Origin: an uncultured Propionibacteriaceae bacterium
GTDB lineage: Bacteria; Actinomycetota; Actinomycetes; Propionibacteriales; Propionibacteriaceae
Direction of reading: 5' to 3'
Assembly: GCA_938012815.1 (NCBI GenBank)
Contig: CALLVV010000095.1
Span: 1 to 52,431 of the forward strand
Length of the DNA: 52,431 nucleotides
Shown one piece after another: positions 34,272-42,461 of this stretch; positions within the stretch are counted from its first letter, which is position 1; each line of letters opens with the position of its first letter. The translations under genes and the position numbers were made by a program. The notes beneath the pieces were generated by a model. The model did not search any database and was not told the DNA's origin. It saw only the letters and a program-made list of their open reading frames with translations.

Positions 34272-34297
34272 TCCGAGCGGGAGGACGCCATGATGGA
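34272..34297 (+). repeat. Right copy of 26-bp direct repeat flanking the ATPase/TOPRIM cassette
   Basis: Begins TCCGAGCGGGAGGACGCCAT and ends GATGGA; 24 of 26 bases equal to 32372-32397. It starts 6 nt after the stop of the TOPRIM-like gene. Confidence 0.6.
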
Positions 34298-34566
34298 GGG
34301 CTCTGAGCGTGGCTGGCCGCTTGGCGCCGGACCGATCTTGAGGCGGGCCGGGCGTCGCTGGATGACCTGGTGCTGCACGACGAGTTTCTCCACGCCCTGT
34401 GCCTGTTCCTCGACCTCCACGACTACGACCAAGGACCCGTCGGTCATCAAGCCTCCCGATTCGCTGATCGTCCAGCGGGGATGCAGGAAATGGGCGAAGA
34501 AGGACGCCGACGGCGAAATCGTCCAGCCTGAGGAGAAAGAGGAGCGATCTCGCCGCCGATGCTGGG
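34298..34566. other. Gap between TOPRIM-like gene and fructokinase, possible decayed coding
   Basis: No assigned gene. A plus-strand stretch near 34340-34420 reads LDDLVLHDEFLHALCLFLDL without stops and could be the remains of a gene. It has no start signal and I cannot name a family. Confidence 0.35.
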
Positions 34567-35523
34567 TCACGCCAGGCGCAGGTCCTTGGCCTTGACCGCA
34601 GTGACCTCCTCATGGGTCGGTGCGTAGGCACCCGCGCGCTGGACCGTCAGGCCCGACGTGATCGTCGCCCGGTGCAGCGCCGGCATGACGTCGTCCCAGC
34701 CCGCGGACCGGAGCCGGACCTTGGCCTCACGGTCACCGAGCAGGTCGGCATCGAGCAGGCCCGAGATGAGGCCACCCATGAACGAGTCGCCGGCGCCGAC
34801 GGTGTCGACGACATCGGTGGTGAGAGGGTCGATCACCAGCATGTCGCGCTTGGAGGCGAGCTTGACGTAGATGCCCCACGGGCCGCGGGTGACGATGACC
34901 AGGCTCGGACCGAGCTTCAGCCATTGCCGCATGACCTCCTCGACGGGGGTGTTCTCGCCGTAGAGCCACTCAAGATCTTCGTCGGAGACCTTGACGACAT
35001 CGGCCAGCGCAACGAGCTCCTCGACGCGGCCGCGCGACTTGTCGGGGGACTCCATGATCGCTGGACGGGCGTTGGGGTCGTAGGAGACGGTGCCGACCTG
35101 CGACATTGCGCGAGCCGCCTCCAGGACCTGGGTGCCTCCGGGCTCAAGGGTTGCGGCGAGGCTGCCGGTGTGGAGGTGGATGATCTCGTCCGGGGTGGGC
35201 AGCGGCGGTACTTCCCACGACAGGTCGAACTCGTACTCGGCGCTGCCGGCATCGTTGAGGCGGGCGTACGCGAGCGATGTCTTGGCGGCTCCGTCGCTGC
35301 CGGGCACGATCCCGACGCCGTGGTCGGCGGCGTAGTCCTCGATCAGTTTGCCGTGGTGGTCGCGTCCCCACCAGGCCCCGATCAGGGCGGGCCGGCCGAG
35401 GCTGGTGATGACGCAGGCGACGTTGAGGGGGCTGCCGCCGACGTACTCACTCGTGGTGCCGTCGCGGATGACGACGTCGATGAGTGCCTCGCCGAGGCAG
35501 AGGACGGGCTTGGATTGAGTCAT
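34567..35523 (-). CDS. PfkB-family carbohydrate kinase, probable fructokinase
   Basis: 318 residues. ATG 35523 follows AGGAGG. PfkB features: LCLGEALIDVVIRDG, YVGGSPLNVACVITSLGRPAL (substrate end) and VDTVGAGDSFMGGLISGLL with the catalytic base Asp (about 254). IVTRGPWGIYV supplies the ATP region. The sequence is close to bacterial fructokinases, which make fructose-6-phosphate. It lies 21 nt after the sugar transporter gene, so uptake and phosphorylation are coupled; the product would feed Pgi. Confidence 0.9.
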   Translation of the reverse strand: MTQSKPVLCLGEALIDVVIRDGTTSEYVGGSPLNVACVITSLGRPALIGAWWGRDHHGKLIEDYAADHGVGIVPGSDGAAKTSLAYARLNDAGSAEYEFDLSWEVPPLPTPDEIIHLHTGSLAATLEPGGTQVLEAARAMSQVGTVSYDPNARPAIMESPDKSRGRVEELVALADVVKVSDEDLEWLYGENTPVEEVMRQWLKLGPSLVIVTRGPWGIYVKLASKRDMLVIDPLTTDVVDTVGAGDSFMGGLISGLLDADLLGDREAKVRLRSAGWDDVMPALHRATITSGLTVQRAGAYAPTHEEVTAVKAKDLRLA

Positions 35524-35544
35524 GAGGACCTCCTTGTCGGTCGG

Positions 35545-36933
35545 CTACTTGTTGAGGCCGAGCTTTTCTTCCATCTCCTCGAGTGGAATGCCCTTGGTTT
35601 CCGGCATCTTGGTCAGCACCCAGACGAGTTGACCGAACATGCAGACCAGGAAGATGGAGAACGCCCAGCCGCCGCCCCAGGCGCCGATGATCGGCGGGAA
35701 CGCGTAGGTCGTGATCGCGGCGAACACCCAGTGGGTCAGCGAGCCGAGGGACTGGCCGAGGCCGCGCACGCGCGTCGGGAAGATCTCGGAGATGAACACC
35801 CAGATCACCGACCCTTGACCGAAGGCGTGCGCCGCGATGAACACCAGGAGGCCGATCAGCACCAGCGTCGACGAGGTCGAGTTGAAGTGGCCTTGGAACA
35901 TGAACATGACAGCGGTCAGGAAGCCCATCGAGACCAGGTAGCCGATGGAGCCGACGATCATGAGGGAGCGACGACCGATGCGGTCGATGACGGTCAAGGC
36001 GGCCATTGTCGCGACCAGGTTCATCAGGCCGACGCCGACGGACATGAGCAGGGCCGCGTTGTCGTCGGCCCCCGCCTGTTTCATGACCTCGGGGGCGTAG
36101 TACAGGATCGCGTTGATGCCGGAGAGCTGGTTGAACATGGCGATGAAGAACGCCAAGGCGATGACCTTGAAGTAGCGGCGCGTGAAGAACTGGCTCAAGG
36201 TGGCCTGCGACCCGGCCGCGGCGAGCTGGTCACGGATCTCCTGGATCTGCTCGTCGGACTCCTCGACGGTGTTGCAGAGGCGACGGCTGATGGCGATCGC
36301 TTTCTCCTCGTGGCCTTTGGCCATGAGCCAGCGTGGCGTTTCGGGAACGGCCACCAGGAACACGAGGAACAGCACCGACGGAACGACCATCACGCCGAGC
36401 ATCCAACGCCACGCGATCTGCGGGTCGTGGACGATCTGAGCGACGATGTAGTTCGACAGATAGGCCACGAGGATGCCGAGGACGATGTTGAACTGGACGA
36501 GGCCGACGAGGCGGCCGCGGACTTTCGCCGGGGCGATCTCCGCGGTGTAGATCGGCGCGCACACCGATGACAGGCCGACGCCGAGGCCGCCGACGAACCG
36601 GAAGGTCATGAGCACCAGGTGGCTGGGTGCCAGAGCCGTTCCGAGGGCGCCGAGTACGTACAGGATGCCGATGAAGAACAGCAGCTTGCGGCGGCCGAAG
36701 TAGTCGGCGGAGCGACCACCGACGAGCGCGCCGACGATGGTGCCGACGGTGGCGATGGCGACGGTGGCGCCGAGGCCCCCGTCGTCGAGGTTGAACTGGA
36801 CTTTGAGTGCGGCGTTGGCTCCGGAGATGACGGCGGTGTCGAAACCGAAGATCAGGCCGCCGACGGCGGCGACAATGGCGCTGCGGATGACGAGCGAGCT
36901 CGCCTTGGCGGAGACTTGTGCGCTGTTGGACAT
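35545..36933 (-). CDS. MFS sugar porter (sugar:H+ symporter)
   Basis: 462 residues with 12 membrane helices. Sugar porter family motifs: GRRKLLFFIGI after GGRSADYF (loop 2-3), PIYTAEIAPAKVRGRLVGLVQF (motif after helix 4), VPETPRWLMAKG (loop 6-7), SGINAILYYAPEV (helix 7), DRIGRRSLMIVGSIGY, and PETKGIPLEEMEEKLG at the C-terminus. Homologous to XylE/GLUT-type carriers. With the kinase downstream, fructose is the likely substrate, though not proved. AAGGAG precedes the ATG at 36933. Confidence 0.93.
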   Translation of the reverse strand: MSNSAQVSAKASSLVIRSAIVAAVGGLIFGFDTAVISGANAALKVQFNLDDGGLGATVAIATVGTIVGALVGGRSADYFGRRKLLFFIGILYVLGALGTALAPSHLVLMTFRFVGGLGVGLSSVCAPIYTAEIAPAKVRGRLVGLVQFNIVLGILVAYLSNYIVAQIVHDPQIAWRWMLGVMVVPSVLFLVFLVAVPETPRWLMAKGHEEKAIAISRRLCNTVEESDEQIQEIRDQLAAAGSQATLSQFFTRRYFKVIALAFFIAMFNQLSGINAILYYAPEVMKQAGADDNAALLMSVGVGLMNLVATMAALTVIDRIGRRSLMIVGSIGYLVSMGFLTAVMFMFQGHFNSTSSTLVLIGLLVFIAAHAFGQGSVIWVFISEIFPTRVRGLGQSLGSLTHWVFAAITTYAFPPIIGAWGGGWAFSIFLVCMFGQLVWVLTKMPETKGIPLEEMEEKLGLNK

Positions 36934-37105
36934 CGCGACTCCTTGTTCTCGAGTTGGACGGAAGCGGGTACAGCGATAGAGGTGGTCGGAACACCACTTT
37001 GCTCCGGTCGTTCAGTGACGAACCTGCGTTTTCAGAGAAGCGTAGTCCGGACGGCGTGACGCTGGATGGGAAGGTGAAAAATTCCCCACTGTGAGACGCG
37101 ACTAG

Positions 37106-37541
37106 GTGTGATGTCCAGCAAGGTTGTTCGGTCTGGTGATGGGCGGAGCCGGTGGTGATTGCAGGTGTGGACCTGCTCGACGGTGACGCCTCGCTCATGG
37201 GACCAAGCCACAGCATTGCGCACGACCTCGATGGCCGTCTCCTCAGGTCTGGCCGTCCCGGGCCTTGACGCAGACGACGCGGGAGCGGGCATCGATCACG
37301 GTGCGCCGGGGCACGTCACCACGATGGCCGTGCGTGGGATGGGCCACTTGTCCTCGACGATCAACCGAGCGAGCCCGGGGCGTGGGGACAGCGTTGGCAT
37401 GGATAGCGTGGGACACCGGAAGCCCTCTCGTTGTGGTGCTGGTCCCCCAGACAGCTCCACTCCGCCACGGGAGGCCTTCCCCGATCCACAGCTCAAACAG
37501 ATTCATCGCACCGACCCGGCCAACGTGCCTGGACATCACAC
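37106..37541 (-). mobile_element. Defective IS481-family insertion sequence (internally deleted)
   Basis: 436 bp bounded by terminal inverted repeats: GTGTGATGTCCAG at both ends is perfect, and similarity continues to about 33 bp. Each end abuts CTAG (37102-37105 and 37542-37545), the core target site of IS481 elements. Inside, minus-strand remnants of the transposase lie in shifted frames: SHAIHANAVPTPR near 37400 (N-terminal HTH part), GLARLIVEDKWPIPRTA, TVIDARSRVVCVKARDGQ, and RPEETAIEVVRNAVAWSHERG followed by VTVEQVHTCN of the integrase core. An intact element is about 1 kb, so about half is lost and it cannot transpose by itself. Confidence 0.82.
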
Positions 37542-37542
37542 C

Positions 37543-38176
37543 TAGAACGTCGTCGTGTTCGTGTTGCTCATGAATGCGCCGTGGCCGGTGGTCGTGTTCC
37601 AACAGGTCATGCCCGCCAGCTCGGATGCGCACGTGTAGTCGCTGTGATAGACGACGGTGCCGTACGGCACCACTTGTGGGGGAGTTTCCGGTCTTTGGAA
37701 AGCGGGGCCCTGTTCTTGGACTTGATCGTGGGCTCCTCCAGGCCGGGAGAGTCGCTCGTGGACATCTCAACCCACCATTTCGGTCCTGCGTGATCGCGAC
37801 CATGAGGCATGTCCGTGACGTAACTGTCTATCCCGCAACCAACGTACGAGTGCTGGTCGGAGAAATCGCAGCCGATGTTTTCCGCCGGGTTGATTATCGT
37901 CGCCACATCCTGATGGACGGCGGTGACCGGGGTTGCATTCTCGGGACGTGGGCCACCGGCCCCTGGGTAGGCGCCGGGAATCTGCACCGGCGTCCGGGCA
38001 GGGCTGGGAGCCGGGGTTGGTGATGGTGTCGGGCCCGGTGACTCGGAAGCCGTCGTTGAGGTGGTCGTCGTGGCATCGGGAACCGGCGCGATCGGTGGAT
38101 TGCAGCCGACCAGTAAACCTCCGGTCAGTGCCGCGGCGACAAACAGATTCGGACGACGGCGGAAGTGCTGAGGTAT
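37543..38176 (-). pseudogene. Secreted lipoprotein, start mutated and frameshifted
   Basis: The frame reads PQHFRRRPNLFVAAALTGGL, LVGC (lipobox), then a Thr/Ser/Pro linker, then NPAENIGCDFSDQHSYVGCG and HAGPKWWVEMSTSD. The ribosome binding site AGGAG precedes an ATA (38176) where ATG is expected. Near the ACTCCCCC run at about 37680 the frame is lost; the other frame continues QVVPYGTVVYHSDYTCASEL, AGMTCWNTTTGHGAFMSN and ends at a TAG that is part of the CTAG target of the IS481 element. Cys pairs (GCDF/GCG, TCAS/TCW) suggest an exported, disulfide-bonded domain. Function unknown. Confidence 0.75.
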
Positions 38177-38448
38177 GGTCTTCTCCTGGTCCTCGTTGTT
38201 CCGGTGGGATCTGCGATACCACGTACCCTGCCACGCGAGGGTCCGCGGGGAACAGCTTTTCAGGTTGAACACACGCGCGGTGCTTCCGGATGTCGCCGCG
38301 CGTCGTCGGCGCCGACCGAAAACTCCCGGTTGCACGGCACTCAACCCGGATTTGACCGAAAAGGCGAGCAGGGCGGTTGAATGCTGTATAACCGGGGAAA
38401 CGCCCGAGAGACACGGCCGAGATCGGGAACGGAAGCATCGTGAAAGCA
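38177..38448. other. Region between the lipoprotein remnant and the PBP-like gene
   Basis: No gene seen on either strand; the many short frames have no start signals. It should hold the promoter of the lipoprotein remnant (minus strand). Confidence 0.4.
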
Positions 38449-38481
38449 CAGCGCCCCGGGCCTTGAGGGGCCGAGGCGCTG
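38449..38481 (-). terminator. Hairpin terminator of the Roadblock-PAS-PBP operon
   Basis: CAGCGCC (38449-38455) and GGCGCTG (38475-38481) enclose inner GGCC/GGCC pairs. It lies 35 nt after the stop of the last gene (38516). Only a short T-run (CTTTC) follows on the minus strand. Confidence 0.55.
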
Positions 38482-38515
38482 CACGTGGGCTTTTCGGTGT
38501 AGTTCCCGTCTGTTG

Positions 38516-39283
38516 TTATCGGCTCGGGGAACCCTCTTGGGCCAGTGCGTCCATGAGGTCGATCATGAACTCGGTGTCCTCCCTTTCCAGACACTCCCAG
38601 CCTTGCGGGGCGCCCAGAGCGGTGAGCAGATCCTTGTTGGCGGGGTCGGCGCTCAGCTGTTCCAGGCCTTTCCAGATCGGCTCCACGAGATGCGCGATTT
38701 TGGGGTTGGCGAGGAGACTGCTGCGCACCACGTAGATCCGGCTCCGGATCAGTTCCCGAAGTTGCATCTTCACCATCGATGACAACTCTTCATAGGCGTT
38801 TTGCGGGAAGAACCCTACCGGCGCCTGCCCCTGCATGACTGCTTTCGCGACGAGTACGGGGTTTGGCCTGAGGGACACTTCGATATCCGAATAGGCGAGG
38901 TTCGCGGGCTCCAGGAGAATACGGCAGATTCTCTCGACGTCGGGGGCCTCGGTGGCTGCTGCGGTCAGTGGAGCCGTCAGATCCGTGACCTTCTGGATAT
39001 CGCTGTTGGCCGCAACCACCACGGTGGCTTCCTTCGCCATGCCACTGGCCCAGGCAACAGGAAGGTATCCCTTGTTCCGGACCAGGTATGCCGTATCCGC
39101 TGCGTTTGCATAGACGAGGTCGGCCCTGTTTTCCTCAAAAGCTGCGTGCAGGTCGGCGAAGTCCGTGTAGGCGGTAGGGTGAAAGGCCTCCTCCGTAATC
39201 CGCTGCAACTTGGTGTTGAAAATGAACCAGTCCGTGACATTCTGGATGTTCACGTCAGGACTGATGGCGAACTGCAACGTCAT
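38516..39283 (-). CDS. Cytoplasmic periplasmic-binding-protein-fold (PhnD-like) protein without signal peptide
   Basis: 255 residues of type 2 periplasmic-binding fold as in PhnD/SsuA-type proteins: starts MTLQFAISPDVNIQNVTDW, then LHAAFEENRADLVYANAADTAYLV, EATVVVAANSDIQKVTDL, VAKAVMQGQAPVGFFPQNAYEEL and IYVVRSSLLANPKIAHLVEPIW. There is no signal peptide, lipobox or transport partner, so it should stay in the cytoplasm and bind a small ligand. It begins 1 nt after the PAS gene and is third in a coupled operon. Ligand unknown; the parent family binds phosphonates or other small anions. Confidence 0.76.
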   Translation of the reverse strand: MTLQFAISPDVNIQNVTDWFIFNTKLQRITEEAFHPTAYTDFADLHAAFEENRADLVYANAADTAYLVRNKGYLPVAWASGMAKEATVVVAANSDIQKVTDLTAPLTAAATEAPDVERICRILLEPANLAYSDIEVSLRPNPVLVAKAVMQGQAPVGFFPQNAYEELSSMVKMQLRELIRSRIYVVRSSLLANPKIAHLVEPIWKGLEQLSADPANKDLLTALGAPQGWECLEREDTEFMIDLMDALAQEGSPSR

Positions 39284-39284
39284 T

Positions 39285-39767
39285 TCAGCGCCCCTCGGCC
39301 TTCACCATTTCCGCGTACAGTTTTTCAATTTCAGACACCTTGTCCCGCGACGGCTCGCGTCGCACGGAGGTGTGCCCGACGATCTCGCCGCCGCGCACTT
39401 TCGGGATCACGGTGGCGTAGACCCAGTAGTAGCCGCCATCGGCCCGGAGATTCTTCACGTATCCGCTCCAGCGCTTGCCCTGCTGGACGGTGGACCACAG
39501 GTCCGCATAAGCGGCCCGGGGCATGTCCGGATGGCGCAGGATCGCGTGGGGAGCCCCGATCAGTTCTTCCTTGGTGAATCCCGACATGATCACGAACGCC
39601 TCGTTGCACGTGGTGATCATGCCGTCCCGATCGGTTTGCGACACGATCAACTCGCCTGTCGGAAAGCGGGTCTCCACGTCGGTGACCACCACCTGACGGC
39701 TGCTTCCGTCGTAGTAGGTCCACTGCGTGGCCTGCCCCGGGCAGGTCATGTCCCCCAGCGTTTTCAT
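39285..39767 (-). CDS. Single PAS domain protein, Aer-like
   Basis: 160 residues with no output domain. The core VSQTDRDGMITTCNEAFVIMSGFTKEELIGAPHAILRHPDMP (read in parts), followed by LWSTVQQGKRWSGYVKNLRADGGYYWVYATV and VGHTSVRREPSRDKVSEIEKLYAEM, is very close to the PAS domain of Aer-type energy sensors, which binds FAD. No membrane segment, HAMP or methyl-accepting domain follows. ATG 39767 overlaps the stop of the Roadblock gene (ATGA). In this setting the PAS domain must signal through a partner protein. Confidence 0.82.
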   Translation of the reverse strand: MKTLGDMTCPGQATQWTYYDGSSRQVVVTDVETRFPTGELIVSQTDRDGMITTCNEAFVIMSGFTKEELIGAPHAILRHPDMPRAAYADLWSTVQQGKRWSGYVKNLRADGGYYWVYATVIPKVRGGEIVGHTSVRREPSRDKVSEIEKLYAEMVKAEGR

Positions 39768-40132
39768 GCGAGTTCGCGGGCGAGGTCTTTGGCAGTCGCC
39801 TTCATCTCGAAGAGGATCATGCCGAGCTTTGCGTAGCCGTTCGAAATGCCGATCAGGACGGCCTCGGGACCGGCTGCGATGTGGACGATGTAGCCGTCGC
39901 TGCCCTTCACGAGGACCTGCTCCAACTCGCCGCGCTTCAGTTCGCTGACGGCGCGGGTTCCGGTGGCCAGCGCGGCCGCGCCCATGGCGGCGACGCGGTC
40001 CTCGTCGGTGCCTCCCGCCAGGGCCGATGCGATGGGCAGGCCATCGAGGGTGACGAGAAGTGCACCCTCGAGGTCGGGGGTGAGGGCGACAAGCCTTTGC
40101 AGGTGTTGATGAATCTGATCAATCCTCGACAT
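39764..40132 (-). CDS. Roadblock/LC7 domain protein (MglB-like)
   Basis: 122 residues from ATG 40132 (AAGGAAG upstream); a longer frame has no site. The sequence MSRIDQIHQHLQRLVALTPDLEGALLVTLDGLPIASAL (read in parts) and AAMGAAALATGTRAVSEL, YIVHIAAGPEAVLIGIS is a complete Roadblock/LC7 domain. Such proteins in bacteria regulate Ras-like GTPases (MglB) or are part of Streptomyces conservons, where a GTPase and DUF742 gene are adjacent. Neither is found here; instead PAS and PBP-fold genes follow. First gene of the operon. Confidence 0.85.
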   Translation of the reverse strand: MSRIDQIHQHLQRLVALTPDLEGALLVTLDGLPIASALAGGTDEDRVAAMGAAALATGTRAVSELKRGELEQVLVKGSDGYIVHIAAGPEAVLIGISNGYAKLGMILFEMKATAKDLARELA

Positions 40133-40490
40133 GGTCTTCCTTTGGTTTTGCGGTCCGGTGCTGGTGTCCAGCGCCCTGAGCGGTACGGTCATATTAGAAG
40201 TTTGGCGATGGAACTGGATGGTTGTCAAAAGTTTAAAGCTCCGCTTTAGTGGCGTCGTCGAAAGTCACTGGTCTTCTTGGGGGAAAGAGGCTTGGTTCGC
40301 TTGCCTGAGATGCGCTGGAAAAATGTTCTGGACTGTTGAGAAGTCGGCGAGTGATGTGCATCTGTTGTGCGCGTTTCGCGGAGGTGGTGCCGGCGAGGAG
40401 TTTCTCCGGGAGTGTGGATGGTAGATCGAGCGGGTGGTTGGATCGGGGTTGGCGGCGATCGGCTGGAACGCGTCCGCCCGAGGCTTGATA
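40133..40490. other. Divergent intergenic region, regulatory
   Basis: 358 nt without gene. Minus-strand TAATAT (40191-40196) could be the -10 of the Roadblock operon. TAAAGC-TCC-GCTTTA (40234-40248) is an inverted repeat. Possible remains of coding are not recognisable. Confidence 0.45.
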
Positions 40491-40525
40491 TTTGCAACAG
40501 CGAATCATAGATTCGCTGTTGCAAA
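40491..40525 (+). promoter_or_regulatory. Perfect 16-bp inverted repeat before the VWA gene
   Basis: TTTGCAACAGCGAATC, spacer ATA, then its exact inverse to 40525; then ATT and the GGAGGT ribosome binding site. It may be an operator or an RNA hairpin in the leader that controls access to the ribosome binding site. Confidence 0.65.
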
Positions 40526-40541
40526 GATTGGAGGTAGACCG

Positions 40542-42449
40542 ATGAACCGATCTCATCGCCTGGCGGCGGCCTGCGGGGCCTTGCTGCTGGTTTCCGTGTG
40601 CGGTCCCGTCCTGCCCGCCGCACATGCGGATGAACCCGCGCCCAAGGTCCTGCTGATGCTGGATTCCTCGGGGTCGATGAAGGACGCGGACCCGTCCGGC
40701 GGAACCAAGATGGATGCCGCGAAGAAGGCCCTCACGCACGCCCTCGACTCCGTGCCCTCGAACGCCGAGGTCGGGCTCAGGGTCTACGGAGCCGACGTCG
40801 ATGGCAACGGCGCCCAGGGTTCCTGCACCGACTCCCGGCTGGCCCATCCCGTCGGGGCCCTGGACAAGGCGGGCCTGACCAGTGCGATCAACCAGTTCCA
40901 GCCCCGCGGTAACACCCCCATCGCGTACGCGTTGAAGGAAGGGGTGAAGGACCTGGGCGACAGTGGCAAACGCCACATCATTCTCGTCTCCGACGGGGAG
41001 GAGACCTGCTCGCCCGATCCCTGCCAGGAGATCCGTGAGCTGATCGCGGGTGGTGTGAGCCTCCAGATCGACACCGTCGGTTTCGGCGTGGGGGACAAGG
41101 CCCGCCAGCAGCTGGCGTGCGTGGCCGAGGCCGGTGGCGGCAGCTATTACGACGCGAAGGATTCCAAGTCCTTGGATTCGAGCCTTCAGCGGCTCGGTGC
41201 CCGCACAGCGCGTGGCTTCACCGTTGCGGGCACCCCGGTGCAGGGGACGGACATCCCCGCCGGTGCGCCGGTGCTGGCCCCCGGGCAGTACACGGACGTC
41301 TCCGTGGCCTCCAGCGAGAAAACCGAGAAGTACTACAAGGTGAGGCGGAGCCAATCCGGCTCCACGCTGCGCGTGAATGTTCTCACCCGTATGCCGAACG
41401 CCCGTTTCTTCGACTCCGCCAAGCGTGGCTCTTGGGCCTGGGCGTTGAAGACCATGGACGACGACACGTGCGCATCCGAGAGCAGCAGCGGTCTCGACAG
41501 CGGCAACACCGGGGTCGTGGTCGGGCAGACGCTGGTCGCGCTACCCACGGATCCCAGGAATCCGGCGTCCAAGGGAGCGAGTGATCAGGCCTGCGCCGAC
41601 GCCAAGGAGTTCTACTTCAAGGTGGAGCGCCTGCCCGGTTCCGGCGAGGCGAATCCGATCGAGATCCGAGTGATGGAGGAGGCGCCCGTGGAGAACGCCG
41701 ACCAGCTTCCGACCGGGGTGCAGGAGGTGCCCTCGGGTGACTCCGAGGGGGTCAGTTCGCCCGCGACGGACAACGTTACCTCGGTGCTCGGCGGGGCAAG
41801 CTTCAACGATGCCCTCGAGGTGGCTCCCGGCACCTACAGCGTCGAACTGGTGCCCGGGGAGATGGCTTTCTTCAAGACCCCCATCAAATATGGCCAGAGC
41901 GGGATCTTCGCCCTCGACGGTCTCGAACTCTCTTCGGATGTCATTAGGGATTCTGGTCTGACGGACCACGTCGCCGTCTCCTCCGCGGTCTACGCGCCGG
42001 ACTTCAGTCGAATGGATTCGGCATCCAGCGACGAAACCATGTTCTTCATGAGAGAGACTGGCGCGTACCCCAACAATGCTCCGCTCATCAATCAGGTGCC
42101 GGAGGTGCGCTACCGGAACCGTTGGGATTCCCCCGAGATGCACTACACCAGCCGGGGTTTCGCGATGGAGGGCTACTACTACTACGCGGTCGCGCTGGGG
42201 CATGAAACGTTCCTGAAGGGGCAGCCCGCGAACGTCAAGTTCTCGCTCGCCGTCTCAGGTGAGGCGACCGGGCAGTCCGGTAACGCCCAGGTGAGCGAGG
42301 TTCCCCAGGGCGAATCCAGCGGCACCGATTCCGGTCAGGGGAATCTTTTCGGGGATTCCACCAAGCTGGCGCTGTTCGGGGCCGGCGGCGCCTTGGTGGT
42401 GCTCGGCGGCGGAGGCGTGGCCTACGTGCTGCTGCGGCGCCGCAGCTGA
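40542..42449 (+). CDS. Secreted membrane-anchored von Willebrand factor A (VWA) domain protein
   Basis: 635 residues from ATG 40542 (GGAGGT 7 nt upstream). Signal peptide (about 1-29, ...LPAAHA). VWA domain follows at once with the MIDAS motif DSSGS (41-45), the Thr in RGNTPIA and the Asp in LVSDGEE, so metal binding should be intact. A 300-residue beta-rich stalk follows, then a Gly/Ser linker and a C-terminal membrane helix (about 605-628) with RRRS as stop-transfer. Surface protein that may bind host or cell-wall partners. A strong terminator follows. Confidence 0.87.
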   Translation: MNRSHRLAAACGALLLVSVCGPVLPAAHADEPAPKVLLMLDSSGSMKDADPSGGTKMDAAKKALTHALDSVPSNAEVGLRVYGADVDGNGAQGSCTDSRLAHPVGALDKAGLTSAINQFQPRGNTPIAYALKEGVKDLGDSGKRHIILVSDGEETCSPDPCQEIRELIAGGVSLQIDTVGFGVGDKARQQLACVAEAGGGSYYDAKDSKSLDSSLQRLGARTARGFTVAGTPVQGTDIPAGAPVLAPGQYTDVSVASSEKTEKYYKVRRSQSGSTLRVNVLTRMPNARFFDSAKRGSWAWALKTMDDDTCASESSSGLDSGNTGVVVGQTLVALPTDPRNPASKGASDQACADAKEFYFKVERLPGSGEANPIEIRVMEEAPVENADQLPTGVQEVPSGDSEGVSSPATDNVTSVLGGASFNDALEVAPGTYSVELVPGEMAFFKTPIKYGQSGIFALDGLELSSDVIRDSGLTDHVAVSSAVYAPDFSRMDSASSDETMFFMRETGAYPNNAPLINQVPEVRYRNRWDSPEMHYTSRGFAMEGYYYYAVALGHETFLKGQPANVKFSLAVSGEATGQSGNAQVSEVPQGESSGTDSGQGNLFGDSTKLALFGAGGALVVLGGGGVAYVLLRRRS

Positions 42450-42461
42450 CCGGGAAACTCC

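Noticed and set aside
34612..36570. 652-codon plus-strand frame opposite fructokinase and sugar porter
   Set aside because: Asp/Glu/His-rich antisense product without a family; both genes on the minus strand are clear.
37243..37803. Separate gene from the minus-strand frame over the IS element and lipoprotein end
   Set aside because: Its pieces are explained by the IS481 remnant and by an off-frame reading of the lipoprotein.
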